Shown: positions 24,319 through 33,574 of the stretch, piece by piece
Position numbering within the stretch: position 1 is the first letter of the stretch
Layout: the number at the start of each line of letters is the position of its first letter
Assembly: GCA_021783475.1 (NCBI GenBank)
Contig: JAJXTU010000009.1
Coordinates: 1-37,981, forward strand
DNA length: 37,981 bases
Direction of reading: 5' to 3'
Source of the DNA: a bacterium
GTDB lineage: Bacteria > Thermodesulfobiota > Thermodesulfobiia > Thermodesulfobiales > Thermodesulfobiaceae
Position numbers and translations under genes: made by a program
The notes under the pieces: generated by a model
What the model saw: the letters and a program-made list of their open reading frames with translations, nothing else
What the model was told of the DNA's origin: nothing
Database searches by the model: none

Positions 24319-24354
24319 GCAATTATAAGTTAAACGAGATTAACTTATAATTGC
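24319..24354 (+). terminator. 15-bp perfect inverted repeat, probable terminator
   Basis: GCAATTATAAGTTAA (24319-24333) and TTAACTTATAATTGC (24340-24354) pair perfectly around ACGAGA. The stem starts 8 bases after the stop codon of the 144-residue protein. It is AT-rich and is followed by AAATTATAG, not a U-tract, so it may stabilise the 3' end or bind a protein rather than terminate by itself. Confidence 0.5.
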
Positions 24355-24433
24355 AAATTATAGTCGTACATCTTTTTCAAAATATTTTTTATTAAATTTG
24401 ATAACAGATAATTAAGTATAAATTTAATTGCGT

Positions 24434-24462
24434 TTGAAAGTCTTAGGCTTTTAAAATATCAA
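24434..24462 (+). promoter_or_regulatory. Candidate promoter of tRNA-Ser and the polyphosphate operon
   Basis: TTGAAA (24434-24439) is followed by 17 bases and TATCAA (24457-24462), four of six matches at the -10. Initiation near 24469 would lie about 12 bases before the mature tRNA. No other promoter-like site separates the tRNA from the genes that follow it. Confidence 0.45.
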
Positions 24463-24480
24463 TTTCAGTTTAAATTTTGT

Positions 24481-24572
24481 GGAGAGGTGTCCGAGTGGCC
24501 GAAGGAGACCGCCTCGAAAGCGGTTAGCTGATTAATTTCGGCTCGTGGGTTCAAATCCCACCCTCTCCGCCA
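24481..24572 (+). tRNA. tRNA-Ser (anticodon CGA)
   Basis: GGAGAGG (24481-24487) pairs with CCTCTCC (24562-24568), followed by discriminator G and an encoded CCA. The anticodon stem ACCGC/GCGGT encloses CTCGAAA, giving anticodon CGA at 24515-24517 (codon UCG). The T arm is GTGGG-TTCAAAT-CCCAC, and a long class II variable arm lies between 24525 and 24544, as expected for serine. All arms fold without mismatch in the acceptor stem. Confidence 0.97.
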
Positions 24573-24598
24573 AAAAAATATTACAAGAGGTGTTGTTC

Positions 24599-24805
24599 TT
24601 GAGACAGAATAGAAATGTTGATTTTTTTCTTTTAGGGACGCTGACAGGAAGCTTGGCTTTTTTTATCGTCTCTTTTATGCTTTGCTCAGGGAAGCTCGAT
24701 GTTAGTCTTCAACCTGAAACAATTAACTCAAAAAATAGAGATCCCAAAGATCTATTAAAAAACATTGACTCACGGTTAAAGGAACTTGAAAAAGCAAAGC
24801 TTTAA
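24599..24805 (+). CDS. Small single-helix membrane protein leading the polyphosphate operon
   Basis: About 68 residues: a short basic N-terminus (MRQNRN), one transmembrane helix (FFLLGTLTGSLAFFIVSFML), then a charged tail with PKDLLKNIDSRLKELEKAKL, which could form a short coiled coil. TTG 24599 is chosen because AAGAGG lies about 8 bases ahead. The frame runs back into the tRNA, so upstream starts are not credible. The start is 26 bases after the tRNA CCA and the stop is 5 bases before the next gene. I do not recognise the family; it superficially recalls YtxH-like small proteins. It could tether operon products to the membrane, which is inference. Confidence 0.55.
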   Translation: MRQNRNVDFFLLGTLTGSLAFFIVSFMLCSGKLDVSLQPETINSKNRDPKDLLKNIDSRLKELEKAKL

Positions 24806-24810
24806 CACCC

Positions 24811-26385
24811 ATGGATAAAAGTGAAGACAGCAACTCTTATGTCAAGGAAGCTAAAAAAACAGAAAGTAAAATAATTGGAATTATCGACATAGGAGCTAAT
24901 TTTGTAAAAGCCCATATAGCCCAGAAAAAAAACGATAGAATATTCGAAACAATCGAAGACATAAAAAAACCCCTTTCGATCGGCAAGGATACCTTTTCAA
25001 TAGGCAGAATTTCAAACACAATACTTCTCCAATTAACAAAAATACTCAAGGAATTAAAGGATTTGTTTAAAGCTTACGAGGTGGAAGAAACCTTGGTTTT
25101 TGCCTCTACCGCTATCAGGGAAGCAAAAAATTGTGATTTCATAGTTGAAAGAATAAAAATTGCTACAGGAATAGACATTAAACTAATAGAAACAATCGAA
25201 GAGTCTTTTTATAAGTATCAATATATGAAAAGACATGACTGCTATCTCAGGCTGTTCGGCAATAAATCAGTTTTAATTTTTGATATAGGTTCTGGTGGAC
25301 TTTCCCTAATGATAGTAGAAAGGGACAAACTCAAATATGCGTCAAATCTTGAAATAGGATCGCTAAAATTAAGAGCGCTGCTCTCAAGCCTTGAAAGAGA
25401 AACGCTTGATTTTGCAGAGATACTGGATGAGTTCATAGAAAGTAAGATGCACACCATATCACAGGAGATAAAAAAATATAAAATAGATTTTGCAATTGGA
25501 CTTGGAGGAGAAAGCAAAGTAATTTACAATCTAATCTTTGAAGAAGAGCCCCCAAGGGATATTAGCAACATAAACAAAGAAAAACTTTTGAAATTTTATA
25601 ACGAAATTAAAGACAAGACTACAATTAACCTTGTTGAAGACTATTATTTAATGCCTCCAGTTGCTAATGTTCTTTTACCATCAACTATTATCTTTAAAAA
25701 GATATTAGATATTTGCGAAATTAATGAAGTTGGGATTATGGGTTTCTCCTTTAGGAGCGCAGTGGCGAATTCAATCCTGATGGACGAAGACGCTCTTTAC
25801 GAAGAGGACATATTAAGCGTTTCAGAGAGTATTGCAAAAAAATATTTAAGAAATATTAATATGTCTCACAACATTCTGAGATTTGCTGTCTCGATTTTTG
25901 ACTACACCAAAAGTTATCACGCAATGGGAGACAAAGAAAGACTTCTATTAAAGATAGGCTGCATTTTGCATGACGTTGGAAAGTTTATAGACGTAAACGA
26001 TCCAGGAGCACACTCATATAACATTATAAGTTCCGCAAAGATTCCAGGGCTCAGCAGCGAGGAAAGAGACATCATCGCAAATTCAGTTAAGATATACCAG
26101 AAAAGAGATCCTGATGAAAAAGATTGTTCATTTAGTTGCAAAACTATTAAAGATAGGCTAACCATAACAAAAATAGCCGCTATATTAAAGCTTTCCAACG
26201 CTCTTGATTCCTCACAAAAGGGTAAAATTAACGACATAAAATTAGAGATTGAAGAGCATTATCTGATATTTAGAGCCTTTACTCATGACGATATCCTCCT
26301 TGAAAAGTGGCATTTTGATAATGAATCTATTTTTTTTAGAAGAATTTTTGGCCTTATTCCTGTTTTAAAAGTTATTCCGCAATGA
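24811..26385 (+). CDS. Divergent Ppx/GppA-family protein with C-terminal HD domain
   Basis: This 524-residue protein has the Ppx/GppA order: an actin-like N-terminal half (IIDIGANFVKAHIA, FASTAIREAKNCDF, IETIEESFYKY, LIFDIGSGGLSLMIV) and a C-terminal HD-type helical domain (CILHDVGKF, His387-Asp388). Compared with active exopolyphosphatases the loops are altered. DLGSNS is DIGANF (26-31), and DIGGGSTE is DIGSGGLS (158-165), so the metal-binding Glu becomes Ser165. The Glu pair 130-131, near the usual catalytic base, remains. The first HD-domain His seen in the sister gene is also missing, and the S.G.LREG motif is lost. It may be a regulatory or altered-specificity paralogue. The stop overlaps ppk by 4 bases (ATGA). 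Confidence 0.82.
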   Translation: MDKSEDSNSYVKEAKKTESKIIGIIDIGANFVKAHIAQKKNDRIFETIEDIKKPLSIGKDTFSIGRISNTILLQLTKILKELKDLFKAYEVEETLVFASTAIREAKNCDFIVERIKIATGIDIKLIETIEESFYKYQYMKRHDCYLRLFGNKSVLIFDIGSGGLSLMIVERDKLKYASNLEIGSLKLRALLSSLERETLDFAEILDEFIESKMHTISQEIKKYKIDFAIGLGGESKVIYNLIFEEEPPRDISNINKEKLLKFYNEIKDKTTINLVEDYYLMPPVANVLLPSTIIFKKILDICEINEVGIMGFSFRSAVANSILMDEDALYEEDILSVSESIAKKYLRNINMSHNILRFAVSIFDYTKSYHAMGDKERLLLKIGCILHDVGKFIDVNDPGAHSYNIISSAKIPGLSSEERDIIANSVKIYQKRDPDEKDCSFSCKTIKDRLTITKIAAILKLSNALDSSQKGKINDIKLEIEEHYLIFRAFTHDDILLEKWHFDNESIFFRRIFGLIPVLKVIPQ

Positions 26386-28547
26386 TCAGAGAAAGAATTT
26401 ACAACATAAATAGAGAGCTATCTCTTTTAGAATTCAACAAGAGAGTGCTTGAGGAAGCGAAAGATGGCAGTAACAAACTCTTTGAAAGGCTAAAATTTCT
26501 GTCCATAGTTAGCTCAAATATGGACGAGTTCTTTATGATCAGAGTAAGCTCAATCATAGATAAGGTGCTCGACGATTTCGTATTTCAGGACTCATCAGGT
26601 TTGACTCCTGAAGAACTTTACAAAGAAATTACCTTAAAAGCTCACCAGATATCTCAAGATCAGCAAACTCTTTTTTTGGAAGAACTCATGCCTCTTTTGA
26701 AAAAAAACAACATAAATATATTAAAAATCAATGAATTAAACCCAAACCAGCTAAAATTTGTACAAAAATACTACAAAAACACTATTTATCCAGTACTAAC
26801 CCCTATGGCTGTGGATAGCTCAAGGCCATTCCCCTTTATTCAGAGCAGAACCCTAAACATATTTGTTTTATTAAGATCAAATTCCGATTACCTTGTGAAA
26901 AATAAAAACCAAAAACTTAAAAAAGAAGATGTTTTCGCAATAATTCAGGTGCCAGGCGTCTTAGACAGATTTATTTCCCTGCCCTCTGATAAAAACAGTT
27001 ATAGCTATATACTTTTAGAAGACATAATAACCCACCACTTAGGCGACCTCTTTAACAACCAAGAAATTGTCTACAATTCACTCTTCAGGATCACAAGAGA
27101 TGCCGATCTCACTATAGACGAACAAATTGCAGAAGATATATTAGAAGAAATAGAAAAGTCTTTAAAAAGAAGAAGATACGGCGAGGTAGTTAAGCTTGAA
27201 ATAAGTAAAGATTGCCCTGAAATTTTAGAAAATTTTTTAAAAGACAATTTCGAACTTGACGAGGAAGATGTATATAAAATAGATGGACCATTAGATTACA
27301 CATTCCTGATGAAGTTTTCCAGTCAAGAAATTGCAGCATTCAAAAGTCTTAAGGACATCCCTTTACAGCCAGTAAAGCCAATCGATTTCTTGACAGCTGA
27401 CAATACAACCATATTCGATCTGATAAAAGAAAGAGATCTCTTGCTGCATACCCCGTTTGAGAGCTTTGAAAAGATTATAGAATTTGTTCGCACAGCAGCA
27501 CAAGATCCAGATGTTCTCGCAATAAAAATGACACTATATAGAGTCACGAAAAATTCCCCAATAGTAAAAGCCCTTGAAGAAGCTGCGGACAATGGCAAGC
27601 AGGTAACAGTAGTTATTGAGCTAAAAGCTCGTTTTGACGAAGAAAACAATATTATATGGGCCAAAAAGCTCGAAAAAGCAGGCTGTCATGTAGTATATGG
27701 ACTCGCCCACTTAAAGGTCCACTCAAAGGCCATTCTAATTGTCAGAAAAGAAGAGGGTACAATAAGAAGATACGTGCATCTTGGAACTGGAAATTACAAT
27801 GAAAACACTGCAAAGATTTACACAGACCTCAGCCTGTTTACCAGCAATGTCTACTTTGGAACAGATGTGTCAAATCTTTTCAACACGCTGACAGGGCTCT
27901 CCCAGCCAAGTCACTGGTATAAAATAGGGGTTTCACCCATCAATTTAAGAGAGAAAATAATTAGATTGATAAAAAGAGAGTCAAAATATCGCTCTAACGG
28001 ACACATTATAGCTAAAATGAACGCCTTAGTAGATGATGAAATAGTAAAAGAGCTCTATCTCGCATCGATAGAGGGTGTAAAAATAGATTTAATCGTGAGA
28101 GGTATATGCTGCTTAAGGCCCAGCATAAAAGAAATCAGCGAGAACATAAGAGTAATTAGCATTGTCGGCAGATTTCTTGAACACAGCAGAATATTTTACT
28201 TCAAAAATGATTCAAATGAAGAGATATATCTTTCAAGCGCCGACTGGATGCCAAGAAATCTTGACAGAAGGATAGAATCAATTTTTCCTGTTGAGAGCGA
28301 AGCATTAAAGGAGAGAATCAAAAAGTGCCTAAACATAATGTTAAAAGACAACGTAAAAGCCAGAGAACTCAATGAAGACGGGAGTTATATTAGAGTCCCT
28401 AAAAATTCACAAAATCAAATAGATAGCCAAATGCTCCTATATGAAACAATATTAAAAAGTGCTGAAGTCAAGAACAAAGAAATCAAGACGATAAAGAGTA
28501 TGGAATTCGTCCCCATCCAAAACTTTGATGACGAGACAGCAACATAA
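26382..28547 (+). CDS. ppk: Polyphosphate kinase 1
   Basis: The 721-residue PPK1 has the N-terminal NRELSLLEFNKRVLEEA (10-26) and SSNMDEFFMIRV (44-55). The catalytic domain contains the autophosphorylated His447 in KVHSKAIL (E. coli His435 equivalent), YVHLGTGNYNENTAKIYTDLSLFT (465 onward) and the second conserved His601 in LEHSRIFYF. It makes long-chain polyphosphate reversibly from ATP, at the inner membrane in known bacteria. ATG 26382 is coupled to the preceding stop. The length is slightly above the usual 690 and all landmark residues are present, so it should be active. It is flanked by two Ppx/GppA paralogues, an arrangement placing synthesis and breakdown in one transcript. Confidence 0.96.
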   Translation: MIRERIYNINRELSLLEFNKRVLEEAKDGSNKLFERLKFLSIVSSNMDEFFMIRVSSIIDKVLDDFVFQDSSGLTPEELYKEITLKAHQISQDQQTLFLEELMPLLKKNNINILKINELNPNQLKFVQKYYKNTIYPVLTPMAVDSSRPFPFIQSRTLNIFVLLRSNSDYLVKNKNQKLKKEDVFAIIQVPGVLDRFISLPSDKNSYSYILLEDIITHHLGDLFNNQEIVYNSLFRITRDADLTIDEQIAEDILEEIEKSLKRRRYGEVVKLEISKDCPEILENFLKDNFELDEEDVYKIDGPLDYTFLMKFSSQEIAAFKSLKDIPLQPVKPIDFLTADNTTIFDLIKERDLLLHTPFESFEKIIEFVRTAAQDPDVLAIKMTLYRVTKNSPIVKALEEAADNGKQVTVVIELKARFDEENNIIWAKKLEKAGCHVVYGLAHLKVHSKAILIVRKEEGTIRRYVHLGTGNYNENTAKIYTDLSLFTSNVYFGTDVSNLFNTLTGLSQPSHWYKIGVSPINLREKIIRLIKRESKYRSNGHIIAKMNALVDDEIVKELYLASIEGVKIDLIVRGICCLRPSIKEISENIRVISIVGRFLEHSRIFYFKNDSNEEIYLSSADWMPRNLDRRIESIFPVESEALKERIKKCLNIMLKDNVKARELNEDGSYIRVPKNSQNQIDSQMLLYETILKSAEVKNKEIKTIKSMEFVPIQNFDDETAT

Positions 28548-28548
28548 C

Positions 28549-30075
28549 ATGGGAAAACGATTATCTGTAATAGACCTTGGCTCAAACTCTATAAGACTGG
28601 GAATTATAGAAGTTAACGAGGATAAGAGCTTTAGAATACTGGAGGAAAAAAAAGAGCAAGTCAGGTTGTCAGAAGGATTCTACAAGAGTAACTTCATCCA
28701 GGAAAGGCCCATTAGAAGAGCCATCCAAACGCTTAAGACTTTTAAGAAGATTATTGAATTTTATGACACAAAAAAAGTTATAGCTGTAGCTACAGCATGT
28801 ATTAGAAATTCAAAAAACGGAAAAGACGTCTTAGATCTGATCTTTAAAGAGACACTCATAACCTTTAAAACCATCTCTGAAAAAGAAGAATCATATTATG
28901 GCTACCTTGGAGCCTTAAATACAATTAACTTAAGAGACTTCATACTTGCAGACACTGGAGGCGCCAGCACTGAGATTACTCTTGTAAGAGACAGAAAGAT
29001 AGTCAATTTTGTTTCGATTCCCTATGGAAGCGTAAACCTTACAGACATGTTTTCAGAAACAAAAGAAATATGTGACACAAAAAATATAGAAAATTTTTTG
29101 AAAAAAGAACTTCAAAATATTCCATGGTTAAAAGACGTTAAAGTATCAGGAATGCCAATTGTGGGAATAGGAGGATCAAATAGGACATTTGCAAAGATAC
29201 ACAGAGCTCTTCATAAATGGTTTTCACTAAAGCTGCACCATTATGAGTTGACAAAAAATGAGGTTTTTCAAATATATTCATATATTGCGAATTTAAGTTC
29301 AAAAAATAGAAAAAATATAGATGGCCTCTCAAAACAAAGATCTGACATCATTTTAGCAGGAATGGCTCCTTTAAAGGTCTTATTCGACACAATAAATTCG
29401 GACAAATTTGTTGTTAGTGGAAATGGCCTTAAGGAAGGGTTAATTTTTGATTCGTTAAGCAACGACTTTAAGATTTATCCTTTAATATACGAAAATATTT
29501 TGGATAATAGTCTGCTAAATATTGCTAATTTATATTTTTTGGATAAAAACCACGCAAACAGAGTTACCCACCACAGCCTATCAATATTCGACCAGACAAA
29601 GCCCCGTCACAATTTCGATGAAAATGATAGGAAGTTATTAGAAATAGCATCCTTTTTACACGACATCGGAAAGTATGTAGATCCTTACAACCATGCAAAA
29701 CATAGCGCATATCTAATCCAAAACCTTCCCATATACGGAGTAAACCCAAAAGATCTAATAAGATGTTCATATATTTCCCTATTTCACGAAAATAAAATCA
29801 AATTTCAACAACTTCCAAATGAATCCTTTATATCTGAAAAACAATTTAAAGATATCATAAAACTTTCGATATTTTTAAGGCTCGCTGAACAGATAGAAAC
29901 TTGCGAATGCGCTGCAATAAAATCTGTAACGATCAATATAAGAAATAATGAAGTACTGCTTAAATTAAGAAAAAATTATGAAGAATATGACACAGAAACC
30001 GAAATTATAGAGCTCTCAAAGTCAAGCAAGGTTTTCAAAAAATTCTTTAAAAAAACCTTAACAATAGCAAGATAG
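28549..30075 (+). CDS. ppx: Exopolyphosphatase / guanosine pentaphosphatase (Ppx/GppA) with HD domain
   Basis: The 508-residue protein has intact Ppx/GppA motifs: VIDLGSNSIRLGI (7-19), ATACIRNSKNG, SEKEESYYGYLG with the catalytic Glu near 113-114, ADTGGASTEITLV (134-146), GIGGSNRTFAKIH and VSGNGLKEGLIFD. The C-terminal HD domain has the full set THHSLSIFD, FLHDIGKYVDP (His371-Asp372) and AKHSAYLI. It should hydrolyse terminal phosphates of polyphosphate and/or pppGpp; the two activities cannot be told apart here. ATG 28549 begins one base after the ppk stop. TTG 28525 and ATG 28528 lie inside ppk and have no better SD. Confidence 0.93.
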   Translation: MGKRLSVIDLGSNSIRLGIIEVNEDKSFRILEEKKEQVRLSEGFYKSNFIQERPIRRAIQTLKTFKKIIEFYDTKKVIAVATACIRNSKNGKDVLDLIFKETLITFKTISEKEESYYGYLGALNTINLRDFILADTGGASTEITLVRDRKIVNFVSIPYGSVNLTDMFSETKEICDTKNIENFLKKELQNIPWLKDVKVSGMPIVGIGGSNRTFAKIHRALHKWFSLKLHHYELTKNEVFQIYSYIANLSSKNRKNIDGLSKQRSDIILAGMAPLKVLFDTINSDKFVVSGNGLKEGLIFDSLSNDFKIYPLIYENILDNSLLNIANLYFLDKNHANRVTHHSLSIFDQTKPRHNFDENDRKLLEIASFLHDIGKYVDPYNHAKHSAYLIQNLPIYGVNPKDLIRCSYISLFHENKIKFQQLPNESFISEKQFKDIIKLSIFLRLAEQIETCECAAIKSVTINIRNNEVLLKLRKNYEEYDTETEIIELSKSSKVFKKFFKKTLTIAR

Positions 30076-30184
30076 GAAAATATCCCCAAGATAAGTTATA
30101 ATATTGAAATTGAGCGCATCATCCAAAGTTAAAATACTTTTTAGAGCTTCTTGGCCAAATATTGATCCACAAAAGGGAGGAAAA

Positions 30185-31705
30185 ATGAACACAAATATAG
30201 AAATTGAGCTAAAGCTTAGATGCATTTTTCCTGAAAAAATCGATGAGATTTACTCTCTTCCGTTGTTTTCTAACATAAAAGATGAATGGAAGAAAAAAGA
30301 GATTCGTTCTGTATATTACGACACGGCTGAAAACATTTTTTTAAATTCAGGAATGTCTCTCAGAACAAGACTGGAAGATGGCGAATGGACTCAGACTATT
30401 AAGGTTGCAGGAAATTCGAATGGGGGTTTTTCCAGGAGAAAAGAGTACAACGTCTCAATCCAGGAAGGCAAACCAGACTTAACAGTATTAAAAGATTCAT
30501 CACTAAAGAACTTTTTTAAAGACACGAAATCCAAATTCGAACTCACACCAATGTTCGAAACAGTTTTTGAAAGAAGCGTAGCCCTTTATACCTATAGCGA
30601 CGAAAGCGTGCTGGAGTTGGCAGTTGACAGGGGAAAAATTGTTTCAGGCGATAAAAATGAAGACTTCTGCGAGGTGGAAATAGAGCTTAAAGAAGGCAAT
30701 ATTTCTTCCATCCTAAAACTTGCAGAAGACCTCTCAAAATCAGTTAGTTTTCTATTGGAACCTAAAAGTAAGTATTACAGAGGTATCTTGCTTGCAAATC
30801 TGGAACCAAAATATGAAATCCAAAAGGAAAGAGATCCTGATATAATAGCTGAAGAAGGTTTGCAAAATGAGTTAACAGAAAAACTTCAAAATTTAATCCT
30901 ATATCACAATAGATTCGTAGAAAACCCAGAAAATTTTGATAATCTTCACAATTTTAGGGTATCTCTTAGAAAAATTAGAACCATATTGAAGTTCGGAAAA
31001 CCATTAATAGAAAAAGACGATCTAAACCACTGGTTAGAACAATTTGACCAGATTACAGAATTGACCAATCCACTTAGAGAGACAGATGTATTAATTGAAG
31101 ATTGGAGGAGCTTCCTTGCTATAACCAAGCGCGATGACCTTAAAAACTCCATTCTTACAAAAAAGCTTCTTGAAGAGAGACAACGCAAATTAGACTTAAT
31201 ATACCCTTATTTTTCCGAAGGAAAGTTTACCAATATATTTCTTGGTCTTTGGTACTGGCTATTAGAGGGGGCTTTTCTGATAGATGATTCAGCTACTTTA
31301 AGACTAAAGAAGTTTGCTAAAGAAAGACTAAATATATGGTTCAGAAAAACTTTGAAGAAATTGAAGAAAACAGATTTTAACAATGAGCGCGATCTTCACA
31401 AACTGAGAATTGCAACCAAAGATCTCAGGTATTCTTTAGAGGTGTTTTCTTTTGCGTTAAAATCTGACACAAAGGATATGATTTCAAAACTAAAAAAAAT
31501 TCAAGATATATTGGGATATATTCACGATACCCAAACCTTTTCAGTTTATCTTGAAAGCTTGATCTCATCATCAGATAACCCTGAAATTTACAAAGAAAGC
31601 GGTTGGCTTTTGGGTTACAGGCTCCATAGCGATCAAAGTCTCAAAAGCGATTTGGAGAAACAATGGAAAAAATTTAAAGAGCAAATAAAGGCCTTTATTG
31701 AGTAG
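30185..31705 (+). CDS. CYTH-CHAD domain protein (triphosphate tunnel metalloenzyme plus polyphosphate-binding domain)
   Basis: About 506 residues in two modules. The N-terminal CYTH domain (about 1-200) starts with the hallmark ExExK, here EIELK (6-10), and contains YYDTAE, LRTRLEDGEWTQTIK and FCEVEIELKEG, which line the triphosphate tunnel. The C-terminal CHAD domain (about 235-500) shows its repeated basic helices: LHNFRVSLRKIRTILKFG and DLHKLRIATKDLRYSLEVF. CHAD domains bind polyphosphate and CYTH enzymes cleave triphosphate or short polyphosphates, so this fits an operon built around PPK1. ATG 30185 is chosen for GGGAGG 4-5 bases upstream; a TTG at 30104 is less likely. The 109-base gap before it contains TATAAT at 30097-30102, a possible internal promoter. 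Confidence 0.92.
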   Translation: MNTNIEIELKLRCIFPEKIDEIYSLPLFSNIKDEWKKKEIRSVYYDTAENIFLNSGMSLRTRLEDGEWTQTIKVAGNSNGGFSRRKEYNVSIQEGKPDLTVLKDSSLKNFFKDTKSKFELTPMFETVFERSVALYTYSDESVLELAVDRGKIVSGDKNEDFCEVEIELKEGNISSILKLAEDLSKSVSFLLEPKSKYYRGILLANLEPKYEIQKERDPDIIAEEGLQNELTEKLQNLILYHNRFVENPENFDNLHNFRVSLRKIRTILKFGKPLIEKDDLNHWLEQFDQITELTNPLRETDVLIEDWRSFLAITKRDDLKNSILTKKLLEERQRKLDLIYPYFSEGKFTNIFLGLWYWLLEGAFLIDDSATLRLKKFAKERLNIWFRKTLKKLKKTDFNNERDLHKLRIATKDLRYSLEVFSFALKSDTKDMISKLKKIQDILGYIHDTQTFSVYLESLISSSDNPEIYKESGWLLGYRLHSDQSLKSDLEKQWKKFKEQIKAFIE

Positions 31706-31709
31706 TCAT

Positions 31710-33557
31710 ATGGATGCAGCCTCATATTTTCTGAAATTAGCTAACCAAAAATCACTATTTATATCAGGGAAAATAGATATAGGAGCTATTGATCTTGCGT
31801 CTTGCTCGAATGATAACAAATTTGTCGGACTCTCATCGAAAGGAAATTACAGCTTATATTCCATTTTTGAAAATAAAATAGCTAAAACTTGGCAAGACGC
31901 ATCCTCTTCGAAAATATTTATAAATTCAAAAAATTCTACCATATACCAAACTCTATCTGGTCAAATAAAAATTATTGATTTTGATGAATCAGACCCTAAA
32001 ACAGTTTCATCAGACATAGCCTTAGCCGATTTCAATGATAAATATATTGTCAGTTGTTCTGAATCAAATATATTAGCTCTTACCGAGATCGATAACCCAA
32101 GCAATATAAAAAATATACGCCTACCTGATAATTTTAAAGTAAAGGATATAGTATTAAAAAATAACGCTCTGCTAATTGGTGAGACAAATAACCGCGTTTT
32201 TTTCATAATATATGAATTACATTCGAGAACTCTGCCGCAACCCCAAAGTGTTCCAGATGGCAGCGTTTATGTTGGATCTTCTGACGACTTTGAATACATT
32301 GCATTCAGATCTGACAACGCAGGCCTAAATATATTCAACACAAAAGATCCATCAAAATCTTACAATATACCTATTGTAGAATCAAAAACCAAAAGGGTGT
32401 ATTTCTCAAAAGACAAAACTCTTATTGTAATAGTTGATTTCGACGAATACATCAGCTTTTGGTGGACGAATAAAGAACTTAATACAGGTAATGAACCAAT
32501 TTTCAAACAAAAAATTTGCGGCAACCCCTTAGGATTAACTTTTAGCGAAAACGGAAACGTTTCATCCTTAATGACTTACAAAAATAATTTTTTAAAAATT
32601 TGGCTTCCTGCCAGTAAAACAGATAGACTTGAATTGACTGCAAACTTTAAATCAGATGAAAGCGACTCGTTTTTGCACAACGGATATTTTCTTGACTCTG
32701 TATCGTTTACAGAAAAAAATGAAGCTGTTTGTCTTTTCATAAAACCAAGGTGGGAATCAAAGATATTGAAATTTGATTTATATAATAGACTGAACATAAA
32801 CTATGAAAATGTATTTAAGGAATCCTTAGTAAATTCTGGAATCTTATCAAATAATTCCAAACTTTTAGCCACTTTAAGAAACAAAAATAAAATAAAAATT
32901 ATCAATACCCAATCAAATAGCACAATTCAAGAATTTGCTATAAAAGATGAATCAATTAACACGCTTTGTTTCTCTCCAGATCAAAGATTTCTGATACTTG
33001 GAGGCTCTACCCTAAGAATTTGGTCTATCGATAAAGAGATAATTGTAAAGTCAATTTTTCCAGAGCACCCCGTTAGTTTTGTAGCCGTCTCTCCAAACAG
33101 CGACTTGATAGCTTTTAGTCAAAAGATCAGAGATAATATAATATTAAGCGTACTGGATTTAAATACAAAAGAAGTAAAAAGAAAATTCGATGGCTTAAAT
33201 AATGTAAATTCCTTAGTATTTTCACCAAATAGTAAGTTTTTATTTGTGGGCTCTACAAAAAAAGATCCTTTAATAAGAGCATATTCAGTTGATACGGGTA
33301 ATCAGGTATTTTCTTATCAAACGAATTATATCGATGTCAATGATATGTGCATTAGTTCGAGCGGAACACATCTCTTTTTTGGTGGTTCAGATGAAAAAAT
33401 ATACGTATTTGATCTCAGAAAAACCAAAATTATAAAAATTCTTAATGGACATTACGATATTATTAAAAAGATTAGCATATCCGAAAATGATAGATTTTTA
33501 ATTTCATCGTCAAACGATGAAAGATTATGTGTTTGGAAGGTGGCCGACTATATTTAA
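31710..33557 (+). CDS. WD40-like beta-propeller protein in the polyphosphate operon
   Basis: About 615 residues with no signal peptide or membrane helix, so probably cytosolic. The C-terminal third shows clear WD40-type repeats, for example INTLCFSPDQRFLILGGS, VNSLVFSPNSKFLFVGS and IKKISISENDRFLISSSNDE, ending in LCVWKV. The first 400 residues contain more diverged repeats (ALADFNDKYIVSCSESN, VYFSKDKTLIVIVDFDEYIS), enough for one complete propeller or two. WD40 propellers usually form interaction platforms. ATG 31710 lies 4 bases after the CYTH-CHAD stop; the TTG at 31698 overlaps it and lacks an SD. Location at the tail of a polyphosphate operon suggests a scaffolding or sensing role, which is inferred. 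Confidence 0.72.
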   Translation: MDAASYFLKLANQKSLFISGKIDIGAIDLASCSNDNKFVGLSSKGNYSLYSIFENKIAKTWQDASSSKIFINSKNSTIYQTLSGQIKIIDFDESDPKTVSSDIALADFNDKYIVSCSESNILALTEIDNPSNIKNIRLPDNFKVKDIVLKNNALLIGETNNRVFFIIYELHSRTLPQPQSVPDGSVYVGSSDDFEYIAFRSDNAGLNIFNTKDPSKSYNIPIVESKTKRVYFSKDKTLIVIVDFDEYISFWWTNKELNTGNEPIFKQKICGNPLGLTFSENGNVSSLMTYKNNFLKIWLPASKTDRLELTANFKSDESDSFLHNGYFLDSVSFTEKNEAVCLFIKPRWESKILKFDLYNRLNINYENVFKESLVNSGILSNNSKLLATLRNKNKIKIINTQSNSTIQEFAIKDESINTLCFSPDQRFLILGGSTLRIWSIDKEIIVKSIFPEHPVSFVAVSPNSDLIAFSQKIRDNIILSVLDLNTKEVKRKFDGLNNVNSLVFSPNSKFLFVGSTKKDPLIRAYSVDTGNQVFSYQTNYIDVNDMCISSSGTHLFFGGSDEKIYVFDLRKTKIIKILNGHYDIIKKISISENDRFLISSSNDERLCVWKVADYI

Positions 33558-33574
33558 TCGAAAAGGGTTGTTTG

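Noticed and set aside
24545-24598. Upstream extension of the small membrane protein to ATG 24545
   Set aside because: This start lies inside the T arm of tRNA-Ser; a TTG with an SD at 24599 explains the gene.
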